Shown: positions 1 through 11,800 of the stretch, in pieces | Layout: every line of letters starts with the position of its first letter | Numbering within the stretch: the first letter of the stretch is position 1 | Translations under genes and position numbers: made by a program | The notes under the pieces: model-generated | The model's database searches: none | Told to the model about the DNA's origin: nothing | Seen by the model: the letters and a program-made list of their open reading frames with translations, nothing else | DNA from: Azolla pinnata | Taxonomy: Eukaryota; Streptophyta; Polypodiopsida; Salviniales; Salviniaceae | Assembly: GCA_037176905.1 (NCBI GenBank) | Contig: JBBBWG010008002.1 | Location: forward strand, 60,393 to 93,721 | Reading direction: 5' to 3' | DNA: 33,329 bases

Positions 1-290
1 GGAGGAAGCAGATGAAATGTGCGAGGAAGAAGATGAAATTTTGTGTTCTACTCTTCAAATTTCCCAAAGGAATGAAGAAAGAGATGAAACCCAAATTCCT
101 GATTCTTTGAATATCCCAAAAGAATGAAAGAATATTTGAGCGGAGGAGGAAGCAGATGAAATGTGCGAGGAAGAAGATGAAATTGTGTGTTCTACTCTTC
201 AAATGTCCCAAAGGAATGATGGAAAGAGATGAAACACCGAATGCCCGATTCTTCGAATATCCCACGAGAATGAAAGATTGTCTTAGTGGA
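1..290. repeat. 144-bp direct repeat at left window edge
   Basis: Positions 1-144 recur at 145-288 with scattered substitutions. Both copies carry GGAGGAAGCAG, then a GAGGAAGAAGATGAAAT block, then a CTCTTCAAAT block. A third start (GTGGAGGAGA, near 287) fades out quickly. The period is a multiple of three, and the first copy is open in one frame as an acidic peptide rich in Glu and Asp, but that frame hits a stop near 125. No protein family is recognised. It may be a decayed coding repeat or a fragment of a mobile element whose remainder lies left of the window. Confidence 0.75.
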
Positions 291-446
291 GGAGACAATG
301 TGGTGCAAGTGCATTCTGATTTGTTGCCCAATAGAGCATCCTACCCCCTTTCGATTGAAAGGGCCTTTATTAAGGTGCAACCAGATAGATGTTCACCGTA
401 TCTTCTTAGTCTTCCACAAACAGTTGATATCACCGCAGAACTGTGA

Positions 447-833
447 TTGACATGGATGTTTGCCAGCAATAAGTTTGAATAATTGAGACTATTTACAAAT
501 GCTACCAACTGTCCCCATTGCACGATTTTCGTCAATTCAACTGCGGACTCCTGTATAATCTGTGTAGGGATGTTCCTAACAACTTGATTTTGTTGAAAGC
601 TGAATCGTTTTCTGCCTAGGGAAAGGCTGACATATTGACCAAAATCTGGAAGCCACGACTCTCAGACATATTGGGTGATTGATGTTTATGACATCAAGGA
701 TTGTGTGGGTTGTCTTTGATCTCTGCGGCTTTTCAGCTTTAAGAAGCTTACAACCTGCTATATATTATGCTACTGAATAGAGGGAAAGAAAGAAAGATTT
801 GTTTCAATTGTTTTGAGATCTTGCATTTGTAAG
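447..833. other. Gene-poor stretch, nothing recognised
   Basis: No long open frame with family resemblance, RNA gene or clear repeat was found here on either strand. If the exon at 834 belongs to an active gene, this stretch would be intron. I looked for an LYR-type first exon on the + strand and did not find one. Confidence 0.5.
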
Positions 834-973
834 GTGAACTTGAGCATACCATGCGGGAGGAGATGGAACGCAATCGAAACGCACGAGATTCAGATGCGAT
901 CAAGTTCTTGTTAAGCGAAGGAAAGCAAAGGCTGAAAGAACTGCGGGTCATGCTCGACAACCAGGGCCACTAA
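834..973 (+). pseudogene. Orphan last exon resembling LYRM2-type LYR-motif protein
   Basis: Read from a plausible acceptor (TTTGTAAG before 834), the frame contains MREEMERNRNARDSDAIKF, then a segment ending QGH and a TAA stop at 971-973. This matches the C-terminal half of LYRM2-type proteins: a basic-acidic helix, an acidic linker, then a short helix of the form SEGKQRLKEL. LYR proteins are small mitochondrial factors that bind acyl carrier protein and assist assembly of respiratory complexes or iron-sulfur proteins. The N-terminal half with the LYR tripeptide is not seen in the preceding 830 bases, so the first exon is either left of the window or lost. It could be a live final exon or a gene fragment; pseudogene is only a provisional label. 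Confidence 0.5.
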
Positions 974-1940
974 CATGAGGAAATATGCCTTTGATATCTG
1001 GAGACCCAATAAGGAGTTCACAGGCTTTGAGCGATTCTCATGCATTGCAAATATCGTTTCTTGTATCTGCGTCGATACGGGTGCCGATCATGTATGGCCT
1101 TTCTAGACTTGATCACTCCATAGATGTTTAATATTCTTGATGCCTCTTCGATGCCTGTTCCGGAGCATTTTTGATATATTTGGCTTGATGATCATGCCAC
1201 AAACTCAGGTTCGGTCCGAGAACCATTCTTTGTAAAGAAATATGTCACAGGGAAAGAGAGTTTCTCTTCATCAAGGATTAACAGATGTGTGGTATTTGGC
1301 TCAAATGAGACGAGTTTGCTTTCAATGGACAAATTTACCGTTTCGATGACGCTAAACGATAACATGATTGTGAATTATGGCAAATGTTGTGTGAATACAA
1401 CCGGTGATGGTATTTGTGCACAAAGCCGTTGAAACCAAATCTTACAGAAAGGTCGATATCGGCGAGGTTGTCTATCTACGTAACTCCTCTGCTGCAAGGA
1501 ACCTTCGGTGTTATGCCCATCAAATGTCTCTTGTGCTCTCTCAACGACAAGTTGTCAGTGCTTTCGCTTCGAGGCTCTGTGACGAGCTTACTCCCAGTCT
1601 TGAACCGATTTTACCACAAGTCTATTTCCCACGAATGCCTAACCGGGTTGCTATCCAGAATCTGCGAACTGAACCGCTTGCCTGAAATCGATGCTTTGAA
1701 CTATCCCATTCTCGGAGGTTATCAACGTGGATGAACAGGATGCGCTCAAGCCGGGCCTCTCTTTCTCAGAGGCTGCATCTATCTGCACATTACAGATCGC
1801 AGCGCGATGCACATATTTCGACTATCCCAATTGTGACCTTCCCTTCCCCTAGGCTGTCGGCAAGCATAAACAACAAGCCGAACCTTCGAGAGTGTCCTAT
1901 TCCCTATTGGGACAAACCAAATCTCTGATGTGCATCAGTA
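974..1940. other. Intergenic stretch without recognised genes
   Basis: Overlapping open frames of 93-106 codons exist at 1404-1734, but they are in competing frames, lack recognisable motifs and have no convincing splice context. The first part after 973 is probably 3' UTR if the LYRM2-like exon is transcribed. Nothing else could be supported. Confidence 0.5.
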
Positions 1941-1945
1941 TGCTA

Positions 1946-2360
1946 AACTATACTGCTAATTTCCCCTATCAGTACACTATACTTGCTAATTTCCCCTATC
2001 AGCACACTATACTTGCTAATTTCCCCTATCAGCACACTATACTTGCTAATTTCCCCTATGAGTACACTATACTCGCTAATTTCCCCTATCGGTACACTAT
2101 ACTTGCTAATTTCCCCTATCGGTACACTATACTTGCTAATTTCCCCTATGAGTACACTATACTTGCTAATTTCCCCTACTACTACACTATACTTGCTAAT
2201 TTCCCCTACTAGTACACTATACTGCTAATTTCCCCAACTAGTACACTATACTGCTAATGTCCCTATTAGTATACTATACTTGCTAATTCCCCCTATTAGT
2301 ATACTCTACTTGCTAATTCCCCCTATTAGTACACCATACTTGCTAATTTTCCTAACAGTT
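1946..2360. repeat. 30-bp tandem array, about 14 units
   Basis: Units contain ACTATACTTGCTAATTTCCC followed by a variable CTATCAGTAC-like end. Two units fit exactly into 60 bases between about 1950 and 2210, so the period there is 30; later units lose one or two bases and are more diverged. Because 30 is ten codons, frames stay open and spell repeating decapeptides such as ANFPYQHTIL, which is a by-product of the period. The array lies about 460 bp upstream of the RIC1 start codon, with no spacer sequences between units, so it is a minisatellite. Confidence 0.95.
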
Positions 2361-2378
2361 AAGAAGGCTTTTGAGAAG

Positions 2379-2545
2379 GGGTGTCGTCGTAGGAGAGCAT
2401 GATGATAAAGGGCGTCGGCGTAGCAGAGGGGGCGTCGTCTTAGCAGAGAGGATGTCGGCTTAGCAGATATGGCGTGGGCTTAGAAGAGGCGGTGTCGGCG
2501 TAGGAGAGAGGGCGGCGGCTTAGCAGAGGGGGCGTCGGCATATCC
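2379..2545. repeat. 20-bp GC-rich tandem array, about 7-8 units
   Basis: Imperfect copies of GGCGTCGGCTTAGCAGAGGG follow one another at exactly 20-base spacing from 2411 (2411, 2431, 2451, 2471, 2491, 2511, 2531), with one more copy near 2379 separated by about 12 bases. It sits between the 30-bp array and the presumed RIC1 promoter/5' leader. No function is assigned. Confidence 0.9.
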
Positions 2546-2610
2546 CATTCGCACAGGAAAGAGGGAGACACAGACAGAGAAGACAGATCGAATCGGGCCG
2601 CCGATCGATC

Positions 2611-2612
<2 letters not shown>

Positions 2613-2643
<31 letters not shown>
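2613..2643 (+). repeat. (AG)n microsatellite in RIC1 5' leader
   Basis: About fifteen uninterrupted AG dinucleotides lie some 180 bases upstream of the RIC1 start codon. Such GA/CT runs are common in plant core promoters and 5' leaders, where they can act as GAGA-type elements. Here the assignment rests only on position and composition; no TATA box or transcription start was located. Confidence 0.8.
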
Positions 2644-2646
<3 letters not shown>

Positions 2647-2819
2647 GGCGATCCCCGATCGATCCATGGCACCTCGCATTTCTTCACGCCCTCTCCCCGC
2701 CGCATCGCTGATCGCGCACAGCTTCCCGATCTTATGGTAGCTCGCAGCCGCCCCTTCGACCTCCTGCCCTCGCTTTGCTGGCTTTCCGGCTTCTTCTAGG
2801 AGCCGGCCGGGGGCGCACC

Positions 2820-5800
2820 ATGTATATCGCCTACGGATGGCCCAAGCTTCTCTCCACCGCTTCCTCTTCCGCTGATGACACCATTGTTTACCTCAGAGCT
2901 TCCAATGGCCTCCTCCTCCTCGTCTCTTCCTCGCATCTCGAAGTTTGGAGCACCCTGCAGGTTTTTCCTCCTCCCCTTTCTGCTCTCTTCTCTCTCTTCC
3001 TTCACTTATGATATCCTTTTATTATTATTATTATGATTTCTGTACTGAGTTGCCTTTCTTTGCTCCGTTTCATCCAAATTTCATTTTTTGTTGTTTTACC
3101 CTCAATTTTCACTATTTGAACTCGATAAAATGTCCAGGAATTGATCAGATCTGGCCACAGATTTGATACTAACCGGCTGCATTTGTTCATGGTTCCGAGG
3201 CAGTACAATTTAGCTTGTTTCTGTTTTGTTTTCAGTTGGGAAATGATCACATTATGTAGACATGCAACTTCATGATTGAACACTTCCCCAGTGTTCATCA
3301 CAGAGAAAAAGCATTTACTTCTACTACTAGTAGAACGAAGGTTCATGCTGGATTAAATATATTTACCTTAGGGATGTTAGTAAGATTTTTCTTTTTTCTG
3401 TGCACTAGATGTTACAAATCAAAACATAATTTTTGGTACAATTTCAAATGTTCGTCTCAGGGGAAGTCTACAATTTTCAGAGCTAGACTTGATAAAGGGC
3501 AAGATAATTTGGTACCATCTTTTATAGTAGATCTGGAGATTTGATTGTTGCAAAAAACACCAATAATTGTAAATGTGTTTCATGCTTGATCTTATGTCGT
3601 ATGAAAATTTGGTTCGGCGTTTGCATATGTCTTTAAGATTTCTAAAATACAATGCTGCTAGAATATTGTATCCCTTGAATTCATTCGCATTCAAACCCTA
3701 TTAATCAATGTGTTTTGTACTATTTACAGCATAAAACCCGACTAGCACAGTGCTTCAGAGATCGTGAAGCAATAAATCGGGAGGGGTGTAGCGTACAAGC
3801 AATATGGAGCAGTGATTTGAAAACCATTTTGGTGCTTGTAAGTATTTAGGATTGGCTTATCCAACACACCAGGAAAAGGTTATTCGGAGAATGTATGTAA
3901 CTTGAGAATCTGTATGGTGTCTGTATATATAAATTTCACTAAACGGAAAGTACTTATTTATAAACTGTCACAACAGAGGATGTGCGTGTTTGTTGCATAA
4001 GCTGGACAGTGTCTTCAATTTCACTATTTCATGCAACTCGTGCACATTTGCATATCCTTATCTCAAACTGTGTTGTCAGTTGAATTGCCCTGCGCAGTGT
4101 GACCTCACTGAAAAGTTGCAGATTTATTAATGTTAAAAGGATTTGATCACCTATTTCCTGGGTTTTGGTTGTAGAAATTCTATAGAAAAAGACTCAACCT
4201 GAATGCGCAGGTGTTTATATTATAGTAATGCACACTCTTCACTACACTCATCTGGTCATGCATTGGTACCTTGAAGCTGGATTCCTTCTCTTTCATAGCG
4301 CACTTTCTGTACCTTATCGAGACGAAACTTCTGGTGTCAGTTGTCACATGCATCTGCATATATATTCCACTGTAAGAACTCCTGTCGAGTTTTTTAAGTG
4401 CTTCAAAATTTGTACATTTTCTTTCTGAAACAAGTGACAAATGGGCCTTCTTGAACTTATCGAACTTCTTGAATTTATCCTAATTTGTAGTTGATATGCA
4501 AAGAAATGAATGAGGGTTCATATTGTGAATTTTGCTTGAATTTCTGGGTGATAATATCTGTTATGTGGATTGCGTACTGGTGGTTGTGAAGCTCTTGGAA
4601 TCTCTTAGGAGAAAATTTAAGTATATAAAAATGTTATATTATGGCAAGAACATCAGGCATCAAAGCCAACAAATATCTCAAAGCTGAGACGGAACATGGT
4701 CAGAAATTGTTATTCAAGCTAGATATTGGGTATTAGGATGACCGGTTATTATGATTCTCTCATAAACACTAGTGTTTGTGCAACTAAAGTTGCAGGGGTC
4801 ATGATCTGCAGGGTTGTATTAATGTGAAATTTTTTAAAATGATTTGTACGTGTCTTATCTGTAGGGGTTTGAAAACTCTCTAATCTTTTTAGCATTTACA
4901 AAGCTGTGACTACTGCATCTACTTGCATCATAGAATGGCTGTTTTGGCTTTTAAGCAATGGATTCTTTGATGTATAAGTATCTTCTTTTGCAGACGTCGG
5001 ATAGAATGGCTGTTTTGGCTTTTAAGCAATGGATTCTTTGATGTATAAGTATCTTCTTTTGCAGACGTCGGAGAACTGTTTACATTGCTATAAGCTAAGC
5101 ACATCTGATAAGCAAATCCAGTTTAGTGGAAGAGAGTCTACTGGTGTGTTCACTATTAATTTGAAGCTTTCGTCAAGCTTGAAAATCCCATCATTGCATG
5201 GAATAACGTCAACGTAAGGGGCCACTTTCTTGTGCATCATAGCATGTAAAATGACCTTATATGATAATTGATAGGTGTGTTGTTTTTTTAGGAGCAATTT
5301 TGCAGGGACCAATGATAGTGCAATATTGGGTCTTTCAGATGGGACTTTGCAGCTGATCTCATGGTCTGGTGAGGTACACTTTTGTTTATTTTTTTCGGCA
5401 ACCTTTTCTTTGTCAATTGTTTGGCTGTTTTTCTTTCTTTCTTCATCAGTCCTCTGTTTTTGCTGACATTGCAGCTCTTGGATTCGGTGAAAATCTGTAG
5501 CAAAGGCAGTTGTGTTTCTGAAAGGTCTCCTCAAAAAGAGAATAACCAGGATGTTACTATTCAAGAAAAAGCCAAAGTGTACAAAGAGATGAAAAATGCA
5601 ACATTAAGTTTCATACATCTGGAAGTATCAATTCAACTAAATATTCTTATAGCAGTGCTCCAAGATGGCCAGTTGTTACTTTGCACCACAAGCAATAATG
5701 GTGTAAAAAACGGTTCAGACATAGCACCTGAGAGATGGTTAGGGATCTATGATGCAGTTTGTGCTGCAATAGCTCATGAACAAAGCATTCTGGCTGTTGG

Positions 5801-8800
5801 GTGTAAATCTGGAGACATTAATCTCTTTGACCTTGCAGACAACACTGTGCATATCCGAACAATATCTCTATATGATTGGGGGTGAGAGATTCGACCTTCC
5901 TTTTATAAATTCGTTTTGAATGCAATGAAATGCCAATAATTGCATTATTTTAAGAGAATTAAGGAATGTGGTTTGAGTAACTGCCAACATTATTAGTGGA
6001 TTTTAAAATTTGCATTTTAAAATTTGCACATAGTCTAGGATTAATACTCAAGGTATATAAGACAGATCTCTGCTCTTCTGTAAGTTAATCTTGAATGGAG
6101 TGAAATGCCGGTAGCTTTTTTGGTCAGAATCATCTAAGAGGATTTAGAGTGGGAAGGTAATTTCTTTGGGTTGAGTTGCAGACAAAATCGTTTTGATGGA
6201 TTTGTACTTTTGCACATGAATTGCATAACATCACTATATTGAGTGTCAATATACTGTTGTGTTTCTCTGAAAAGGAGAGAGTAGCCGAAAGATAAGAAGT
6301 TCAAGACCCAATATTTGTCAGAGCATTTAAGATTCTATGCCATGTGTACATAACAATTTTTGTATCAACACCAGGATTTGGCCTATGAGATTACCTGAAT
6401 GATGAGAAGATCAACTCCCATTATTTCTCAATAACATATATGATTCGATGCCTTGTGAATACAGCAAACAGTTTTTGTATTATCATCAGGATCAGGGCAT
6501 ATTGCATGGGTTTGTCCACTGCATAGCTAATATTTCATCGTTTCAAAGCATAATGCTTTTTGTATTTAAATATCTAGCCATTGTCATTGCACAGTAATGT
6601 TGTAAAAGCGCAGATTCAATGAGAAGATACAACTTCTTAAATATTGCTTCAGATATTCAATGGAAGATACTGGAGCAGTAAGCTGCATTAGATGGACACC
6701 TGACAATACGGCGTTCGCTGTTGGATGGCAGCTTCGGGGCTTAGCTGTGTGGTCTTCCTCTGGATGTAGGCTAATGTGTACGATTCGTCAAAGTGGGCTG
6801 AATTCAGCTTTTTCACCAGTCTCTAAACCTGGGCAAGATCTGCGTAGATCTGAACCTTTAAGTGATGGTGTTGTATGCATGGATTGGGAAGATAATGCTT
6901 ACCAACTATTTGCCATTGAATTGCACAATGCAGAAAGAATGGTTGCATTTACATTTGGAAAGTGTTGTTTGAATAGAGGCATCTCTGGTGTATCACATCT
7001 CCGCCATATTATATGTGGTGAAGATAGAGTACTCCTTTTGCAGTCAGAAGATGAAGATGAGCTTAAAATTCAGCATCTGATTGTACCTGTAAGTACTTCA
7101 TGAAGAAATTTCTCTTGTATTAATTCTAGACTCAATGCTGATAGGGAATCTCTGTTAATATACAGCAATCATACATCAGTTCCAATTGGCCAATTTTGAA
7201 TGTAGCTGCAAGCAAGGATGGAACACACTTAGCCATAGCAGGTTCTCGGGGTCTGATAATCTATGACTTGCGATTAAAGAAGTGGCGTGTCTTTGGGGAT
7301 CTAATGCAAGAGCAGAGAATAAGTTGCAGAGGCTTACTATGGCTGGGAAAAATTGTGGTTATTTGCAATTATAACGAGACAAGTAAATTGTGAGTCTGAA
7401 CTGCAGCTATTATTTTGGTTCTCTGAATTCAGTACTTTATACGGCCAAGACTAATAAAAATAATCTGTTGATGTTTTGCTAAGTCGAACTTGTAGACTAT
7501 TACATGAATCTAAAGGAAAGAGCTATAATTGATACTAAATGTACCAACATGCATTATGTGCACCATTGTTTTTTGGGGATTCAGTATTTCTTTCTCCCAT
7601 CATTGTTTACCTTAACTTTGTCATAATGCATCTATTACAGATTTATTCTGTCAAATGGAGGTTTCATTCTTTTATAGATTGGAAGACACCTTAGGAAATT
7701 TTGCTAGAACACAACTTGTCAGCAATTTTACAGGGAAAAATACACTGGCATTCTCTGGCTTTAGCCTTCCATTGGGGTTGAATAGAACTCCAAAATTTTA
7801 TGGGAGTCAGGTTTCTGTCAGCAGTAGAAAGTGAAGAATAGAAATGCATTTTAAGCTTAGTTTTTGTTCTCCTGGGATCTTTTTGGGCTTTTGGTCTGTG
7901 CCATAGCTCTGGGTACTGGTTTTTTGATGTATTTCCATTTCAACATGCTACTGTAGTTTCAAGAACGTAACCATTAGCATCATTGTAATGTGAAAACGTT
8001 TTGGTGGTTTGCTGGCACACTGCAGATATGAACTGTGCTTTTATCCACGTTTCCATCTAGATGAAAGTTCTCTTCTTTGTCGGAAGGTTCTTCCAGACAA
8101 ACCTATAGTCATGGATATTTGGCAAGATTATATTCTGGTTACGTACCCTCCTTTCAATGTCCATGTTTTCCAAGCAAGGCTATCTGGAAAGCTCAACCCA
8201 ACTCAGACGTCAAGTTTACAGGTACGGGAATAGTAAGTAAAAGATTGATGCATAAGCTAGGTGTTCTATTTTCCTTGAGAAATGTTGTAATGAGATGAGA
8301 AACAGCTTGTCACAGTACGGGAGCTTTCAATAATGACCGCCAAGAAGCAACCTGTGGCTATGCGTTTTTTGCCTCACCGCATAACTCAAGATGGAAAAAT
8401 ATCCACAGAGACTGATCTCTCTGCAAATGATGGTGTTGAAGCCTCCTTCGAGGACTCTCTTCCCAAACAGCCTTCCAGGTGTGTATTTTTACAATTCATA
8501 TTTGGAAAGCTTTCTGGTGGTAATATGTGGGCCAAGGTTTATACAATCTCATCAGGTTGCAGGTGCCTTATCTTGAGAATCAATGGGGAACTCTCACTTC
8601 TGGACTTGGATGAAGGTAGTGAACGTAAACTAACTGGCGATGTGGAACATTTCTGGGTAACATATAAACAACTTGATGGAGAAGCCAACTTGATAGAAGA
8701 AGTTTCTTGGTTAGCATATGGACATCATGGAATGCAGGCATGCCTTTATAACTCATCATTTGATATTCTCTATTTCTTTGGATATACTACCATGGGCCAG

Positions 8801-11800
8801 AAAATCTTAATGTTTTCTCATTGATTTGGCTCTACACCTTAATATTTGCAGGCATGGTATCCATCATCTGGAACAGATTCATATCAGCTGCAAGACTTTT
8901 TACAGGTTTTCATGGAGAAATGGATTTTTTTGACAGTGTTCTATTTCGTTTGTCTAATTACTAAGCCATATCTATTGTTGTAGCTGGATCCAGAGCTTGA
9001 GTTTGACCGTGAGGTATATCCTTTGGGGCTGGTACCATATTCTGGTGTCGTGGTGGGAGTTTCACAAAGGCTCTCATTTTCAGCAGGTGTGGAGATGCCC
9101 TGCTTTGAGCCTTTGCCACAAGCACAGACTATCTTACACTGTCTCCTTCGACACCTGATTCAGGTCCAAGTTCACTGTCCATATTTTTATCTATGTTTAT
9201 TCTGTGACTTAATAAGTTCATCATGTAATCTCAATGGTCTCGCCACAGGAGATTTGTGAGAGATCTACTTAGATGCATATAACAAATTATTTCCAATGAC
9301 GTTTATAGAGTAAGGATTAGGAATAGAGTATCATGGATATAAGTATCTAACCAGGAATCGTTTTCAATGGATCAATAATCTTCTTCGTTGTTACTTAACC
9401 TGGTGGTCTTTCTCAACTATTGCTCTTTCGTTTTTTTCTATCTGTTCTTCTACAGCACAGCTAATCCCTTAAGGCTTACATTTCTTTTCCCATTTACAAA
9501 TGGCCAATCACAATCTTAAAAAGTATATTTTTTAAGGCTTAAAGATATCTAATGCCAAAACACACATGAAAAAATCACAGAAACTGTGGAACATGGACTG
9601 AGTGTGACTGTGGAAGAGTAACATTAACAATTTATGAACTGAGTGATACTGAGTAAGCTGAAACTTGGGATGCTGTTTGTATTGCCTTACAATGACGATT
9701 TCTTAGGAAATTTAATGAGCCATTAAACCAGATAAAAATCCTGCAAATGTTATGTTTTCCTGACAATAAGAGTGTTGTAAAATCATGCATTGTGCCATTG
9801 TGATTGCAAATTTCACGATTATAATTCTCTCCTTACTGGTTTTTGAGGTTTCATCAATTGTGCAGCGTGAAAAAATGGACGATGCTTTGCAACTAGCTAG
9901 ATTGTCAGCAAAAAGGCCACATTTTTCACACTGTCTTGAGTGGTTGCTTTTTACAGTGTTTGATGCTGTAGTTTCCAGGTATATACAAAATAGATTTAGT
10001 ATTTGTGTGAGTTGTTTTTTGAGCTAGCTAGATAGTTTCATTAACATCAATACCTCATTAGTTCTTACTGCGTGAGATTATTTGTTACAAAAATTTGTAT
10101 TTTCGGTGCTTGTTTAGATGCATCATGTTATGGATATTTATGATAATTGTTTTCCTTTTATTGACAGTCAGAACTCTAGTAAAGCAGATTCTACTGCCGT
10201 CATCATGTCAGATCCTTCTAATTTGTTGCACCAAACTTGTGACTTAATCCGGAACTTCTCAGATTATTTAGATGTGGTAGTCAGTGTTGCAAGGAAGACC
10301 GATGGAAGACACTGGAGTGATCTTTTCACTGCTGCTGGAAAGTCTACAGAGTATGAAACCTTCCCCTCTCGATGCTAGTGAGATGTAGTTGTACCTCCTG
10401 GTACCTGCTTCCTGGTCAATATATGGGGAAGCTTGATTGATTTGACTGTATGCACCCATAAACGCTGACATTCTTGCTATATTACTACCTCAGGCTCTTT
10501 GATGAATGTTTCAAAAGGCGTTGCTACCGAACTGCTGCTGGCTATATATTGGTATGGGAATCCAGTTAATAATATTCATATGGAGAATGTGTGAATTCTT
10601 AAGGCTTCATTTCTTTTTCTATCTTCCTATCCTTTTTATTATCTAAAGCTTTATTATTTGTGTCACTGCCTATTGTCGTATACATCATATGAATGCATAG
10701 TATAACCTGTGTAGTTTACCCCTTGCTTTTGTGCTAGGTAATCGAAAAGCTGGAGGGTACACCTGTTAGCCAGTACAATGCACTACGCCTTCTGCAAGTA
10801 TGTTTCTACTTTTTATGAATTATTTCCTTTTCGTAAAGCCAAGCATTCATTGGAAAAAGGTTAACTGTAGGCCACATTGGAAGAATCCATGTATGAACTT
10901 GCAGGAGAGCTGGTATGTATCCTAAGCTAAGAATCACTTCTTTCCTTCCCTAGGCAATTGGTATTCTTATTTGTTTACACGTTTCTGACTTTGGCTTGGA
11001 TATTCTGTGTTTTCCATTTTTTATGTTAAAGGTACGCTTCCTTCTTCGTTCTGGAAGGGAAATAGAAATTTCAAATGGGGAACAAGAGAGAAGACCAAGC
11101 CGGTTTCTAGGGCTGTTTCGCTCAAGTCCAGCCAAGGAAACATTGACCTCTTCTGCAAGTCAAAAAAGGTACTGCTAGTTTGACTTTCAATGAAGAATCT
11201 TCTCAGTGAACATTGTTCTTTATACTCTTTAGGTTCTTTATGAATACTTCTACTGAGGAACTATATATCTAGCTGTACATTCTTTGGAACTAGATGCCTG
11301 AATTATGAATGATGGAAAATTTTATGGCTACTATAATGTATTTAAATGTTACAGTCTTGCAGTAAATAAATCTGGTGATAATTATTAACCGTCCAGAGTA
11401 TGAATATAGAAGTGTTTACTATCTAAAACCTCTAGTCCCTTTTCTTGTATTAAAGGTGGGCTGAAACCAATATCAGTTAAGACAATCATAACCTTTTCAC
11501 CACCTTTCAAACCAGACAAGTTTAGTTCGATTACAAACACAACACGATCATTTTACATACAAGCTATGAATGTTCTTCCCAATCAGTAACTCAAAGGTTG
11601 TGAGAGCTGATTTGTTTCTGGGATTAAAGGGATTCTGAAGGTTGTAAAATGTGGTGCAGCAATTACCATAATATTACAGTTTTATCAATACACATTTTTA
11701 TTTAGAATGTCATTCTGCTGAAAATATGGTAAGTAGTATTAATTTTGATAAAAAAAGGAACTGCTCACTTTCAGTCCTGAGTAAGAATCTGTATGAATAG

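Noticed and set aside
1-760. Possible retrotransposon remnant
   Set aside because: Some translated fragments look vaguely polyprotein-like, but no reverse transcriptase, integrase or protease motif and no terminal repeat could be identified.
1404-1734. Two overlapping frames of 93 and 106 codons
   Set aside because: They compete with each other, show no recognisable domain and have no splice or neighbouring exon support.
1892-2228. Open frames of repeated decapeptides over the 30-bp array
   Set aside because: Two frames are open at once because the period is ten codons. There is no start context or splice support, so the frames are a by-product of the repeat.
1946-2360. Array resembling a CRISPR at first sight (regular about 30-bp repeats)
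   Set aside because: Units are directly contiguous with no unique spacers, and the host is a plant. It is a minisatellite.
8333-8824. Single 163-codon reading frame
   Set aside because: It joins RIC1 exons 9 and 10 through stop-free intron 9 and runs on into intron 10. It is part of RIC1 and not a separate gene.
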